A DNA stretch of 64,000 bases from the NCBI RefSeq assembly GCF_032854445.1, contig NC_088300.1, forward strand, positions 67,428,984-67,492,983, in the 5' to 3' direction. The first letter of the stretch is position 1. The number at the start of each line of letters is the position of its first letter. The position numbers and the translations under genes are program-made. This document shows positions 40,201 to 55,200 of the stretch, piece by piece. Source of the stretch: Liolophura sinensis. Taxonomy: Eukaryota > Mollusca > Polyplacophora > Chitonida > Chitonidae. The notes beneath the pieces were generated by a model, which saw only the letters and a program-made list of their open reading frames with translations, searched no databases and had not been told where the DNA came from.

Positions 40201-43200
40201 GGGAGTGTGAGGATGTGTAATTGCTCGAGGACAAAATAATTCTGAAAGCTGTGTTAAATCCAAGTAAACAACGGACTAAAATTAACATACAAGTTCTTTA
40301 ATCGAAACATTCACAAGAAATTCTGCTGATGAATATGTCTTTTCAGGGCACCAAAAAACAATCACCAATGCAGATGGCTGCTGCCGTATTAGAAGGTAAA
40401 TGTTTCAGAAAATATATGTTCCTTCTTTTGCTGATAAAACTGTCTAACAGAAGTCCGCTAGACCATGACCAGGTTCAAATCCAGCTCCTGCTTGTTACAT
40501 CATGGTACGTCAGAAGATTTTGTCAGGTACATTCTTTATGAGCACAAAGGCCTTTATAATGGGAATCTGTCAAACGTCTAGCAGCAGGACCTTGAATCCA
40601 TGTTATTGATGTCAGATGTTCCTTTCCCAACCCATCATTATGATGTCATAATAAAGACAGAACGGCATTACAGCCTCCCATTGATTGCTAAGACTGCTGC
40701 CAGGATTTCTTGATTGTTTCTAATGCTTTAATTGCTACTGTGTATGTTTGCATTTAAATGCACTAATGTTATCCTGTTCTTGTTTCCAGCAATGAGTAAA
40801 AATGAATTTAAAAGTGTTGTTAATTTTTTCATCAGTTGAGCCTTTTAAGTGGAGAATGATCATGGTATTAAAATCCAGTGGTTTTTTTTTTCCTTATCCA
40901 GACAAACTGTTGGTGGAACTTCACATACTCCAGGCCAAGGAACTGATGGGAGCAGACAGAAATGGTGAGTGGTTTGTTTCATGTCCATTACCCGCTTGTA
41001 TGAAACCCTCTTAAAGTTAAGAGCACGTAACTACAATGGCGACATAATGCCTACAGTGCTGGTTGCCATGGTAGTTACATGCTCAAGAGGGCTTCGTGCA
41101 AGTGGGCCCACGTACTTCCAATATCTGGACAAGGGACTGCCTGTAGGTAAAATTGGGTTGGTGCATTAGACCATCTTTGTTGTTGTAACCCATCTCTGTC
41201 AGGAAAAACATGGTACCCAGGCAGGATTGTGGGAATCTTTCTTTACTTGATGAATGAATGTCTTCCATATCTGAACTGATGCTTGTAATTTTCTGAGTTT
41301 TCCTGAAAATAACAAGTCATTGACCAATGAAGCCATGTGTCTAGTTCTTGTTTGCGAGGACATTGTGTAGCATCAACATGTTCCTCAGATACCTGACGAG
41401 TTGTGAAATTCTTTGAATTCCTCCGGGCTCTGCCAAGTTTCCTCTAGACTGGTTGGTTTTCTCCAGGCTCTGCCCAGTTTTTTTCTAGATAGCCTGGCCT
41501 TTTCTAGGCTCTGTAAGTTTGAGATGTCTTGTTTCTTCTAAGTTCTGCACAGCTTCCTCCAGACTGCCTGATCTTCTTGGCCCCTGCCCAGTTTTCTCCA
41601 CATTGCCCTGTCTAGTTTCCTCACGCTCTTTGGTTTCTTCTAAGCTCTTTCCAGTTTCCTCCAGGCTGCTTGATCTCGTCTAGGCTCTGTCCAGTTTCCT
41701 CTACACTGTCTGCTTTCTTCTAGGCCCTGCCCAGTTTCCTCCACACTGCCCTGTCTCATCTAGGCTCTGTTAAGTTTCCTCCACACTGTCTGCTTTCTTC
41801 TAGGCTCTGTCCAGTTTCCTCCACACTATCTGCTTTCTTCAAGGCTCTGTCCAGTTTCCTCCACACTATCTGCTTTCTTCTAAGCTCTGCCCAGTTTCCT
41901 CCAGACTGCTTGATCTCTTCTAGGCCCTGCCCAGTTTCTTCCACTCTGCCCTTTCTCTTCTAGGCACTATCCAGTTTGCTCACGCTGTTTGATTTCTTGT
42001 AAGCTCTGCACAGTTTCCTCCAGACTGCCTGGTCTTCTAGGCCCTGCACAGTTTCCTCATGCTGTTTGGTTTCTTCTAGGCTCTGTCCAGTTTCCTCTGA
42101 GCTCTATTTGGTTTTCTCCACGCTTTGTCCAGTTTTATCCACTCACGAAGTTGATCACCATCATACATAGGGTGAGGTGCAAGTGTGTTTGGTATGCCAA
42201 CTGCATAAAATACCATTCTGACAAACAAAAGTAAATATAATCATGTCCTTTTTTTCAGGAATGAGTGATCCGTATGTGGAGGTGAAGAAAGGAAAGAAGA
42301 AGCTGTATGAGACGAGTGTGAAGAAGAAGACCTTAACACCACAGTGGAATGAAAATGTCACCTTCATGTTACCGGATGAAAAAGAACACCTGGAGATTGT
42401 GAGTGGTGTAATGAACATGTGTATATGCAGAACTGAATAATGCATGCTTGACAGGAAGATGAGAAGACAAATTGTACACAATATATTAATTTATCTCAGT
42501 ATTTGAAGACTACCCTGCATATACATCTTCAGATGTGTGTTAACTGTCGGATAAGAGACGAACAATTCATGAATTTGTGTCCTATAAATTTGTTATATGG
42601 AAATCTCACATTAGTCACAGACGTGTTTATGGCAAATGCTGTTTGTTTATCTGTCGTGCATGTGTTTCAAGTACTGTATGTTGGCAGTTCTTGTGTGTGT
42701 GTATGTTATATAAAAACACATGTCACATTTTCCCTCAGAGTCAGGCATTAATATAGTTTGCAGTTCTGGTTCTAGACATGGTTCTGTGGATACGATTTCA
42801 GTCTTTGTCACAGAGCATGGCAATTTCTAAAGTTACTCCTCTTCATGTAATCTAATTTTGAATGTGTAGACGGTTAGAAATTTAGTTTTGTGAGCGACAG
42901 TTGAAGTGTACTGGATATTAAATGGAGTAAAAAGTCTGCAGACAATATACATGTATGTACAATGTATGATCATATAGAAGTACTTCAGCATGTGCAGGGC
43001 TAACTGCAGCCTTACATGAGAAACTTTGCAAAGAACCTCGCCATTGCCATCGCTTCTGGACAGTTTTTTCCATGCATAAACCTCACATCCTTTTAAAAAG
43101 GGGAATGCTCTTTCTCATTGACAGACCGTTCAGGATAAGGACTTCATTGGGAAGGATTTCCTGGGTCACCTGAGCCTGTCTGTGGACCAACTCAAGGCCT

Positions 43201-46200
43201 TGTCAATGAGGGTAAGATAGATTGAAGGCAGTGTTTAAATACAATTTCTGCATGTCTTAACATAACGTATGACCATATTGGCTTCCTCCACTAGACCAAA
43301 GATATCTTTCCTTTGACCTGGTTGTGGACAGCCAGGACATTCTACCCTGCTCAGATAATTTTTACCTCAGCATGTATATTTAAAACTACAGTTTGTGGGT
43401 AGCCCATCTTTTAGAAGAGAGCACAAGTTCATCCACAATTTAAAGGGAAATCTTTTCAATATATATATTTGTAAGTATGGGTAAATGTTAAACTATTACA
43501 TTACATGTATGTATATGTACTGGTGTATCTGACTTGAATGCAGTGAAAGGGACATTCACTGTAACTCTGAATGCCTCAGTATATTTAGCCTGTTTTTTTG
43601 TGGTGATTAGCGACCACAGACCCTTAAGAAATGTTTGAGTGACATGTTTGAATCTATCTCCAGCTAGTTCAGCTGTGGATAAGGTTGTCTGAATCATATT
43701 TATTCATTGTCAATGTGGCCCATGCGGTTTCAGTAATACTTTTTAACCTGACTTATGCCGTGTGTGTACATGTGCTCAGGTATGTGACAGATACATTTAG
43801 AAGACATAGTAACTGATTTGCATATTCCTGACCAGTTAACACAGCTCTCTACACACAGCTGCATGTATGTTTGTGCATATTACAGGGGTCACCTCAGTGG
43901 TTTCACCTGGAGAATGCCAAGTCTGGGCAGATTGAGCTGGGCTGTTCCATCACCTCGTCAGACGAAAAGGTGGGTGGTGGCAAACGTCACTAGATCTGTA
44001 TATAGCTGGCAAACGTCACTAGCTTTGTTTATTTGTGGCATCAAATGCCACTGGATGTGCTACATGTAGGTTACAACAAATGCCATTGGATGTGTTTAAT
44101 AGGTGGCAACAAATGTCACTGGCAGAAAAAGGTGTTAGGTGACAACAAATGTCACTGGATGTGTTTAATAGGTGGCAACAAATGTCACTGGCAGAAAAAT
44201 GTGTTAGGTGGCAACAAATGTCACTAGATGTGTTTAATACGTAGCAACTAATGTCACTGGCAGAAAAATGTGTTAGGTGGCAACAAATATCACTGATACA
44301 TTGGGCGGCAAGAAATATGACTGGATGTATGAGGGGGCATCAAGGTTGCTGATGATGGTAAAGATGATACTGTTTGACAACAGATGTGTTGTGAGTGGCT
44401 TTCAAAATGTGATATCAGCGTACACTATGATATACGATAGAGGCATACTCAGTCTGTATACAGCAATTAAGTCAATTGCATTGTTTATGTTAGGATATAA
44501 AACTGAAAGTTGTTACTTCATATAAAATGAAGCACTTGTCATGATTTTTATTATCTATAGTGGTGGCTTAGTATATTATTATTAGTATTAGATTTAGTGA
44601 TTACCAGTGTTAATACATGAACCGGTAACAATTTTTCCAAGATGTATTATCAGCATCGTGAAATTAATAATACATGTACAACTGATTTATACTGTAAAGC
44701 TGAGAAATCTTGCCATGATGAAATCCTATTTTTTGCTTCTGCTAAATCAGTTTGAGGTATATGTAACAGATTATTCAGCTTTAATGTTTAGTAACTTCTG
44801 CTTGTGTTGTGCAGTGAGATAGCTTTATTACCCGCTACCTTTATTACCTGGTACCTTCTTTTTAATTTAGTTACCTGCATATCAGAGTTGCAAGCTGAAT
44901 TTTAATTTAGTTTCCATGCATCTGATTTACCAAAATAATTCCAGTTATCATCTTAAAAGTGCATTTGAAAATTTTTTGATTTTCCAGTTATTGTTACTAC
45001 TGTAATTCTTCATTCTATTTGCATGATTGAAAGGTGTTTATTCAAGCATTTTCTGAAGGCATTATTCTTCTTGTGAAGCCCTGAAATTGGCCAATTTTCT
45101 TTTCCAAAATCAACTTAAAAATGTGCATAAATTGCACTGAAAGTTGATCTTTCATATGCGAAAAGGTTGAGGAGTTTTGGTACGCAGTTTGCTCTGCTAT
45201 CCACATGATGTGGCTATTGACATTTTCCTGATTTTTGTCATGAGTGGTGAGACAGTTCCTTTGTAATAACTACACAAAACAAACTTCATGTACATTTGTT
45301 TAAGATTTATTAAAGACTATTTTTGTACACTTACATGTAAATGTAGTTTTAAGTGAAATATAAATGTTTATTCTGATATGGAGACAGTTGTTGCACTTTG
45401 GGTATGTTTCACTAGGCTTTTAAATCTGCAGGACTCAAAGTGCCTGGTACAGTTAGCTTTTTCAAAGGCAAAAAAACTTATATCATCTGTTATTTTGTAC
45501 AACAGAAACTCTTTGACATATTATTGTAAAGCACAATATTTTTGTAACACTAACATGCATACAAACCAGGACATACATTAGTTATAACATTTTTACGTCA
45601 TGAAGTTGCATGTATTTGCTAAACACATAAAAGCTTTATGTATAGAATTTGGTTTATTTTTTATATTAAAATCTGTTATGGAAGTTTGAAACCTAAGGAT
45701 CTTCTTTGTTAAAGTTAACTATGCAATTATAATGTTGTGTTTTGCTAGATTATTATGAGAACATGTGTACACATATCATTGTGGTAGGTTCCAGTAGCGA
45801 AACAGATCAAGGATGGGAGGGTGGGTGTGTTATATTTAACACATATGACAACATGTAACTAACGTATGTAACTTTCATATTATCATTGAAGACTCGATTA
45901 AAGTGCGGTACTTTAAATCCTCGATGTTTGACCACAGATAAAGTGCATAATTTGGCATACTGGTAGTTATCGCGCATGTCAGATCTGGATGGGATATTTT
46001 ATAATTTCTGTGAATTTCATACATGCGAATGTACATGTATGTGCCCCCTACAAGAACAATACACTTTAGTATTATAAATTATATTTTCAAATTGCATCTC
46101 AAGTATCTTTACTGGTCAAATTTGTTACTGATTTAGGCAACAGTGTAGTTATCTTGAATTTGTTTACAGTTGAAACTGGCATTTTTGAATAATTAGCCAT

Positions 46201-49200
46201 TATTAAAATTATTTGATAGTGGGATGTTATAACAGTTTGTTCAGATCAGTTATTTACATTGTATCTGTATATTTTTGGGATCTCTTTTGTACACATATAT
46301 ATATCAGGGCTTTTTCAAATTTTTGCAGCTATATTCACCAGTTTGATATTAATACTGGACTTTAGTGGAGATTATGATCACCTCTGGCTTGCACTTTATT
46401 GGTTTACATGCATGTTTGTGGCCTGTTGGTTGATAAGGAGAATGGTTACCGGACCAAAAACTTGCACTACAATGTTTGAAACACATGTAACCTGGCAGAA
46501 TTGGCATAAAACCTACACATGGACATGTATCAGTTTGTTATATATCATCAGTACTTAAACTTTCTTATGGCCTTGAATAGTAGTGTTTTATTCACATTTT
46601 GTTATGTTTAAGTAGTGCAAAACATTTTAACTAGCACCTTAACTGGAATTATCCAATTATGGAAAGGAGTCTGTTTCACAAAAAGTTACATAGCATGCCA
46701 TGCAATTAGGTAACTGGTACCATGACAAGTGGTTACAATACTGTCTGCCATGGTACATGTAGGTACATATATGTGTATTCTTGTAGTGAAGCAGGCTCTG
46801 GAATTAAATGGCTTTTTTGGAATTATATAATGAGTAGATTTTGTATAATTCAGTTTGTTCAATAAGCATGATAATATAATGGAAGGCTTGATCAGTACAG
46901 GTCTTAATTTTTCTTACTCCACACTTTTTTATGAAGTCAATCTGGTGCTTTTTCTTGATAGATAGAATTGTGTAGATGCTTGGTTATGGTGACCAATACT
47001 GGTAAATGTATTGTGTTTTGAATAGAATGCAGATGTAGTGTTTTTTTTTAATAGTATTGCAAGCTTAAGTGAACAATAGCATGGATTTCTTTGGTGGAAT
47101 TAAATGTACATGTATTTCATGTATTTGTACATGTGTAACAGAAGTGAAGACAAAAGGACAGGAATTAAGGGACAGATACCTGTATGATTGGAAAATGGTA
47201 CATAGTACTCAGATAGAAATCAAGCAGAATAGCAAATTTAAAGCATATTTTCATGACCACCTCAAATATTTCCTCTATTCCATTGGAAGCCATTAATTTT
47301 GTCAACAGACATGTTTTAAGCATGATTTTCATGAACCTCAATTTTTATGGACCAAAACAGCAAATTACCCAGTATCATGGTGCTTATTGAAACTGTGAAT
47401 TATCTCAACTTGACAATGTTTTAGTCTTGGGTATTGTTTTTCACCTTCATTTTGATTTCAAAGCTTTCTGTTACATTCTGTGTCTGTTTGTCTGCTTGTC
47501 ATGTCTGTTTGGTACATACGTGTATCACTGCCAGAAAGGTTTGTTTGTGTGTTTGTATACAAGTACCTTTGGCCTATGTCTAAATACTAGAATGTTATAA
47601 TGAACATGTATAGGCTTAAACAAAGGTAACTCCCATATTGTAGGCCTGGTACCAGAAGGATTGGTTTGTACCAGGTTCATATGCTGTACCTGTTTCATGC
47701 CTGAATATGTATTGATTTGATGGAGGCTAAAGTGACAATTTGCACCATGTTAATGGTATGGTTTAACATCACCATCTCAGTAATGCATGTACCACCAAAA
47801 CTGAAATGTGCTTCTAATAATAAAGACATTTATTGCAAATTTATAATTCTAATGTCTTGGAGTTATTTTTTTTTTGTCACACCGTAATATTTCAGTAATA
47901 TTTGTCACTAATACCAATACTAATGCACCAGCACCTCATTAGTACTGCTATCGTTAACAAACACTTACAGAGTCATAACGTTTAAAGTCATTACAGTTTT
48001 ATGAGTTATTTGAGAGGTGATGTGTCACTTTAGCCTTCATAATTCCAGTCTTGAAAAAAAAAAGAACAATTCTGTTTTCAACAAATGAGAACCTTCTGTT
48101 ACTCCCCAACCTGTTCTATGGGTGTGACATTCTCAGCCAATCAGCAGCATGCCATTACATTGAAGGCTGGAGTCAAGTAGGGGTGTCCCTGTTTATCAGT
48201 GGAACTTCTGAAAATTGCTTTATGATTGATGGGCAGCTCCATAACTGGCAATTTTGTTAAAGCTTTATTCAATAGCAATAGCATGGTTACATAGAGATCT
48301 TGTATATAAACCTCTTAAGCTGATCAAGATGCAGTGTGTTCTCCATGCCTGTCTCATGGTACCTTTACCTGTATGTTTATACATGATAGCTGGAACGATC
48401 CAAATGTAAAATCCAGCACCTCTGTCTGTGCTTTCCTAAGATGATTGTCAGGTATCAGATTGGAGGTTCATTAGTTTTCCTGGATGATTCTTAGGTATTA
48501 TGCTTGAGATGCATTGGTTTCCCAGGTGGATTCTCAGGTGGATTCTCAGGTACTAGGTTTGAGGGGTGTTGGTTTCCTCGGAAAATCCTCGGGTATCTGG
48601 CATGAGGTGCAATCTGGCTTGAGGTGCAATGGTTCCAAAGATAATACTCCTTGGCCTGAGCGGTCTAGTCTGAGGTGGGATGGTTTCCCAGTGTAATTCT
48701 TTGTTATCAGGCCTGAGGTGCATTGGTTTCCCAGGTGGATTCTCAGGTACCAGGTTTGAGGTGCATTGGTTTCCCAGGTAGCCTATCAGACTTGAGGTGC
48801 ATTGGTTTTGCAGGAAGATTTTCAGATACTTTCCCGCATGCTCCACCAATAATTCTGCCTGTCATAACTGAAACATTCTTGAGGATGAAAACACTAGTAG
48901 AGCAAATAAACCGTACATGCAAATTACAGCGTTCAACCAATCAGTATCCATGATTTATGATTCCCAGACACTTGAGAACAGAAACAGCAACAACAACAAC
49001 ATTATTGTGGACTTCTCACATCCCGTTAAGACGTCCTCGACACATGACCAAAGTCCACTCTCAAAGCTTGCCACAGGCAGTGCACAGATTCAGAACGCCA
49101 TCAAGTCTGCAAACAGTCACCATGGCAACAGAGGAGATGACTCCTTTGGTTATTCAGGAAATGAAGGCTATTCATCTCTGGAGACTGACATCAGTGGCTA

Positions 49201-52200
49201 TGACTCCTCCCACGTGTCTGTTGTGGACTCGTCCATGGAAGTTCCCGCCTCCCCCACTGTGCCTGTACCAGTGATCAACCTGCCGTCAGAGCCCATCAGG
49301 CACACAGAGAATGGAACACAACACAAAACATACATGGTGAGTACAGTGAACTATAAATACATGTACACTGTACATGAAAATATCACAGAGATTAACATTT
49401 AATTTTCTTAGTATAAAGTTTCTCATCTTTTTATTTGTCCCCTACAAAATATCCACAGGCACCCCTTGATCCGTCCCTCAGTCTGTCACAAAACAGTTTT
49501 GTGCACTTTTCATTTTCACAATGGTTCTTCCTGTCAAAATGAAATTTGTTACATGGCTTCAACATGACATTTTTTTTTAAATACAGATCACGTTTTTGGA
49601 ATGTTCATAAAAAGTGTTTTCCAAATCTTTCTGAAGTCAAATATCTCCAAGACAACTTACAGCTTAGGTTCAAGTTTGGATTGTTGTCATCCATGATGGA
49701 CAAATTATGGATTTTTTTGTATCATTGTGCAGCGTTGACATTTTTGTGAACCTTGTACATGGCTTCTCAGCCTCCACCATGGCAACTCACAGGTTAAGTT
49801 CAAGTTTTGGCCATTTTGGACAAAACTATGGCACTTTTTTTGTCTTATTGTGTATTTCGACATTCATATAGTTATTATCATGATAGATAGTAAACTAGTA
49901 GGGATATGTGTTTCCAGAATGTTTGTTTCGAATCTGACTAACATAAGCATTGGGTGTTTTAAGGCACAGAATTTCTGCTCATTGCCTTTGTGAAATGTTA
50001 TATCAATCGGCGAGCAATTGGAAAATTGTAGTATAGAGAGAATTATCGAAGATCTGAACATCTACATGTTTGTCCTACACAAATCCACCTCTAAATGTAG
50101 TAGTACCGAAAGAACAATTCCTTGAAAGGACTTTCATTTTCGGGGTAAATCACGAAAAGTGTAATAGTTCACTTAGGAGGTTGTATAATCCCATTATGCC
50201 ACATACAATTCACAACTGATATTTTACATGTCCATCATGCTCCAGCCTGTTCTCACCACAATATGGCTGAAATATTGCCGATGTGGTGTTTTTTTATCAT
50301 TCATTCATTCGCTCATGTTGTAGCCAAATGGTGGTCATGGTGCCGGGACTGGAGAGGATCAGCCTGACGATGGACGGTTACAAGTACCGGATTCTCCACC
50401 ACAGAGAAGGTTGACACCTGGCAGATCTGGCATGAGAATGAAGCGTTCCGTGTCTGATGTCAACGTTAGTCAGAGTAAAGATAAGAAAAGTCCCGCGTTT
50501 TCCACCCACCGCCTGCGACCCTCTGAATCGTAAGCCCTTCTCCTTCCCCTCTCCATTATTCCCCCCTCCTGTCTTCCTAATTTGTCATTATCACTCCACA
50601 GCTCATAAAAGTCTACCCTGACCACCAAAGATCCCCTTCATGTACATCAACAGCAGACTCTTCAGGTTGCCTCCCTTGTTTCACAGCTGATTGCACACTG
50701 TGAAGACAATTTTTATGTTTAACGCACTGTATAGATCTAAGTGTGTATCCTACTAGCTAGTTAGTTACACTAATCTACCATGTTAACGACATATAGTGAC
50801 AATACATGTAGTTTTGTAAAGATGTACACGTAGTATATAAGAATATTTAAAAGCAAGGTAACTCAGAACAAATTGGTTCACCCAGTATATTTTTACGTAC
50901 AAAAGAAAGTTCATTCCCAAAGGAAAGTTATTGATAACATGAAAGCAGTGTCCATGGAAAAGAGCATTACAATGATTTCTACATGTACATCTATGTTGAT
51001 TTATTTATTTTGATTGGTGTTTTATGCCATACTCAAGAATATTTCACTTATACGATGACGGCCAGCATTATGTTGGGAGGAAACCGAGCAGAGCCCGGAG
51101 GAAACCCACGACCATCTGCAGGTTGCTGGCAAACCTTCCCACTGACACATTTATGTTGATTGTTTTTCTCTCTGTACATATCAGCGCATGTATCCATAGC
51201 ATTCCTTTGTCAGATGCATTTCATGACGACAGAATTAATTGATCAAGAATAAAATTTGTAATGAAAACTGGTGCACTGGTTCAGATTTACCTTGCTTTTG
51301 TAGGATGAACGTTGTTTAAAGATTCAGCTAGATTCTTGCCAGCTAATGTCTTTTTCATAGCCAAATTTGAATAGATCAAGCAAAGCAACTACATGTATAT
51401 GTATCTAATTGAAGGAGTCTCTTTCATGTTCCAGTTTGTTTTTATGTTTTTGTTTTGATCACAATGAATTCATCAGCACTTTTTTTTTTTACTATTCTTT
51501 GCCTAATATTCAATGTGGCTTCATATTTTCTCATTCTTGGCTATAAGATAGCGCATTAAAGTTGCAAGGTTTTTAGCCTCATTTTCATGATTGTGTTTTA
51601 TGTTAAAGCCCTTAGTCTGAAGATTATTTACGTCATGACTTCACCAATAATGGAAAAAGCATTGTGAAAATAACAAAAACAATTAGCTTCTTCATTTGCT
51701 TCCATAAATACCTGTCTACGTAATTCATTTTGTCGAACAGTGCAGATTGACAAGTTACATCAAGCAATGACAAAGCTGTGACAACCTAATTACGTCCATC
51801 AATGACATTGCTGTTACAAACAATAACAATGATGTAACAACCACCTGACCACACAGTTTATAATCCATGTGTTAATAATGATACATGAACAACATTAACT
51901 ATTCAAATTAAATAAGTTAAAAAACTAAATTGGGGATCGGTCTGAAATATGGTGAAAATTGGGCAAGCTGGCTACATCTAAACTTCATATGCAGTCTCCC
52001 ATAATCACCTGTTATTGCTCTCCTAATATGCCAGTAACATGAAGGTGTCAAGGATACAATGATACAATGACACAATGACATACATTGTTTTATTTCTAAG
52101 CCCACCCCAATGACCTGCCACTCCCACCCAAAGCCACGTCTAACCCATCCTCATGTCCATTTTCAGATCATGTCGCCTTCACTCTTCAAGTCATGTCACC

Positions 52201-55200
52201 CATGCCCCCAAATGACATGTCTTGAAATCCATGTCTCACTCACCCAATTCATATCACACTGACACAAAGTCATATTGCACCAACCCAAAGTCATGTCTTA
52301 CCCACCCAAAGCCTGTCTCAGCACCCAGAATCATGCCTCACCCACCCCATGGCTGTGTCAGACCATCCCCAAAGCCATGGCCATCTCATATCAACCTCAA
52401 GACCATGTAGCAACAACCCTAAGATCATGTCTCACCCACCCAAAGCCAGGTAACACCAACCCCAAGACCACGTCTCACCCACCCAAAGTCATGTCACACC
52501 AACCCCAAGGCCATGTCACACCAACCCCAAGACCATGTTTCACCCACCCAAAAGGCATGTCACACCTACCACAAGGCCATGACACATCAACCCAAGGCCA
52601 TGTCACACCAACCCCAAGGCCATGTCTCATTCACCCAAAGCCATGTCATACCAGTCCCAAGGCCATGTCACATCAGAACCAAGGCCATGTTTCACCCAAC
52701 CAAAGCCATGTCACACCAATCCCAAGGCCATGTCACAACAACCCCAAGGCCATGTCACACCAATCCCAAGGCCATGTCACATCAGCTCCAAGGCCATGTC
52801 ACACCCACCCAAAGGCATGTCACACCAACCCCAAGGCCTTATCTCACCCACCCAAACCCGTGGCCATGCCACACTAATCCTAAGGCCCTGTAATACCAGC
52901 CTCAAGGCCATGTCAACCAACCCCAAGACCATGTCTCACACACCCAAAGTCATGTCTCCCACACCTTCAAGTCCATGCCACAAGAACCCCAAAGCCTTGT
53001 CTCACCCACCCAAAGCCATGTCACACCAATCCCAAGGCCATGTCACAACAACCCCAAGGCCATGTTACACCAATCCCAAGGCCGTCACAACAACCCCAAG
53101 GCCATGTTATACCGACTGAACGCCATGCCGCACCCACGCAAAGCCATGTCTCACCAGCCCCAAGGCCATGTCGCACCCACCTAAAGCCATGTCACACCCG
53201 CCCTGAGGCTATGTCACAACAAACCCAAAGCCATGTCACAACAACCCCAAGGCCTTGTCTTATCCACCCAAAGCCATGTCACAACAACCCCAAGGCCCCG
53301 TGACACTAACCACAAGTCCATGTCACACCCACCCCAAGGCCATGTCTCACCCACCCAAAGCCATATCTCACCCACCCAAAGCCATGTCTCACCAGACTAA
53401 AGCCATGTCTCACCCACCCCCAAACCCATATCTCAACCACTGGAAACCACTTCCAGTGGGAGTGTGGTAAACAGGCCGAATGGGGGCAGGTGTAGGCGCA
53501 CAGAGGGGGTGCTGCGTTGGCCTGAGGAAGCCATGTTGTATCTGTTTACATGTCACTTTGCCCATGCTGTAGCCACATGGTTCACTGGGCTCGGGGCACA
53601 TCAGAGATGTTCACTGAGTTCCGAGCAAGATCAGCCATGATGTAATTTCTTAAAAAATCTGACCATTGACAGAAAATATTTATAATATAGAGGGGTAATT
53701 AACTGGTATAAAAATACCCCATGTATTCTTTTCATGTATTCTTTAAGAAATTATTTTGACTCTCTGGTGCCCCTTATGACTCCACACTCCCTAAGTCTTA
53801 GGCTCTCCACTTCATCACCATATGAGATTCCCCCCTGTCACTCGCCTCTCCATTATCTCATTATTTTGACATGGTCCCAAGATTCTTGAATTTGTATAAT
53901 TACACAGCTTTACATGCTTTTTCATGGTAGTGGGCTGTCAACATTCATCATTTACCGAAAACCTTAAAATGTACTAATTGCAGGAACACTTAAAATCTGC
54001 TTATTAAAGTGGCATTTGGCATTGGCATTGCTAAAGAACAACATTGAAGTGCAGTATTGTAATACTGAAAATTGGGGGGAAAAAAATAACAGGTAAAGTT
54101 CAACGGGTCCATCTACTTGATTTACATGTGCAATCCCACCCTCCAAATCTCCTGGACTCTTTATCGCAGGCTAGGCTATAACCCATAGCCTATCCCTACC
54201 CTTTCACATGAGGTTGATGGTAACAGATAATCCCCCTAAAGCCAAAGCCGTGTTTGATTCTTGGGTGGAGGGACTGAAGTTTACAGGTCAGTTGTTATTG
54301 TTATTGTTGACATCACACACGAAAAGCTGTGGGAATGTGTATGAATGGAGAGAGTGCTAATTTTGCAACATATTTTATCTATTTTTTAGTGTGTTAAATC
54401 TGTGATAAAGTAAGAAATTGAGTAAATTTGATAATGTTTTGTTCTTTCTGTATTTAATTATTAAAGGTAAAGATTGAAATAATATTTGCAAGATATATGT
54501 TTCTGTAAAGTTAATTTGATGGTCATAAATATGATATAACACACATCAGTTGCATGCATATGCTACAGTTCTTGTATATGCTCTTGTATTCATCCATGCA
54601 TGCCAGCTATGTGTATATACCAGTACTAACAAGCCGGTGTTATTGTCTGTTTTGTTGTTAATTATAACCACAGTAGGTTAACACAACCAGTTGAATGTCA
54701 TGACATAGTTCAGTTAAAACTGTAGCAGTTGTTGTACTTAGATTTAATGAGAACTAACGGTCAGGTTTCTGGTTGCCGTAACAACAAAACACGATTTTCT
54801 TATTTTCGGTTATCAGTTCTTAGTTACAAAATTCTCCTGTCATGGTCACAATACATATTATTATTTTGTAACATTCATAATCTAACAACTAAATATGCTG
54901 TGTAGGAAATGCAAGAGGACATGGCATATAGAGAAATTTAGGATGATGTTTTGATTTTTAGATTTCTTTAATATACCATCTGTATTGGCTAAATTATAAT
55001 ATTTCTGTCACTGATCTCTTAATCATAATTTCAGAAAGAGAAAGCATTTCATAAAGAATTTTGTGATGATATTTTTCCATGTATTTTATGAGTATAGAAC
55101 AGAACATACGTCACTGCTCATTCACATACATGTATGTATATGTATGCATGTTTTTCAGTATGGAGGTGCATCTTAGAAATTGTATTCAGTGAGTTTTGCT

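Larger units (their letters stand above)
43970..48967 (+). other. Intron 22 of the SMP-C2 gene (about 5 kb)
   Basis: Apart from the minisatellites at its two ends and an element B copy, I see only AT-rich sequence and no supported exon. A small exon here could have been missed. Confidence 0.55.

Noticed and set aside
46259-46558. 99-codon open frame with hydrophobic stretches
   Set aside because: Single intronic open frame in AT-rich DNA, no homologous motif, no splice support; the hydrophobicity follows from T-rich composition.
48553-48849. 98-codon minus-strand open frame
   Set aside because: Lies wholly in a minisatellite; the opposite strand is equally open.
43970-48930. Possible additional coding exon between exons 22 and 23
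   Set aside because: The open frame upstream of 48968 hints at one, but I found no candidate with acceptor, donor and fitting phase; joining 43969 to 48968 already keeps the frame.
52275-53119. Overlapping 126-200 codon open frames rich in His, Pro, Gln and Ser
   Set aside because: They are translations of a 22-bp tandem repeat in different frames; no splice context, no domain, and the same peptide recurs in each frame.
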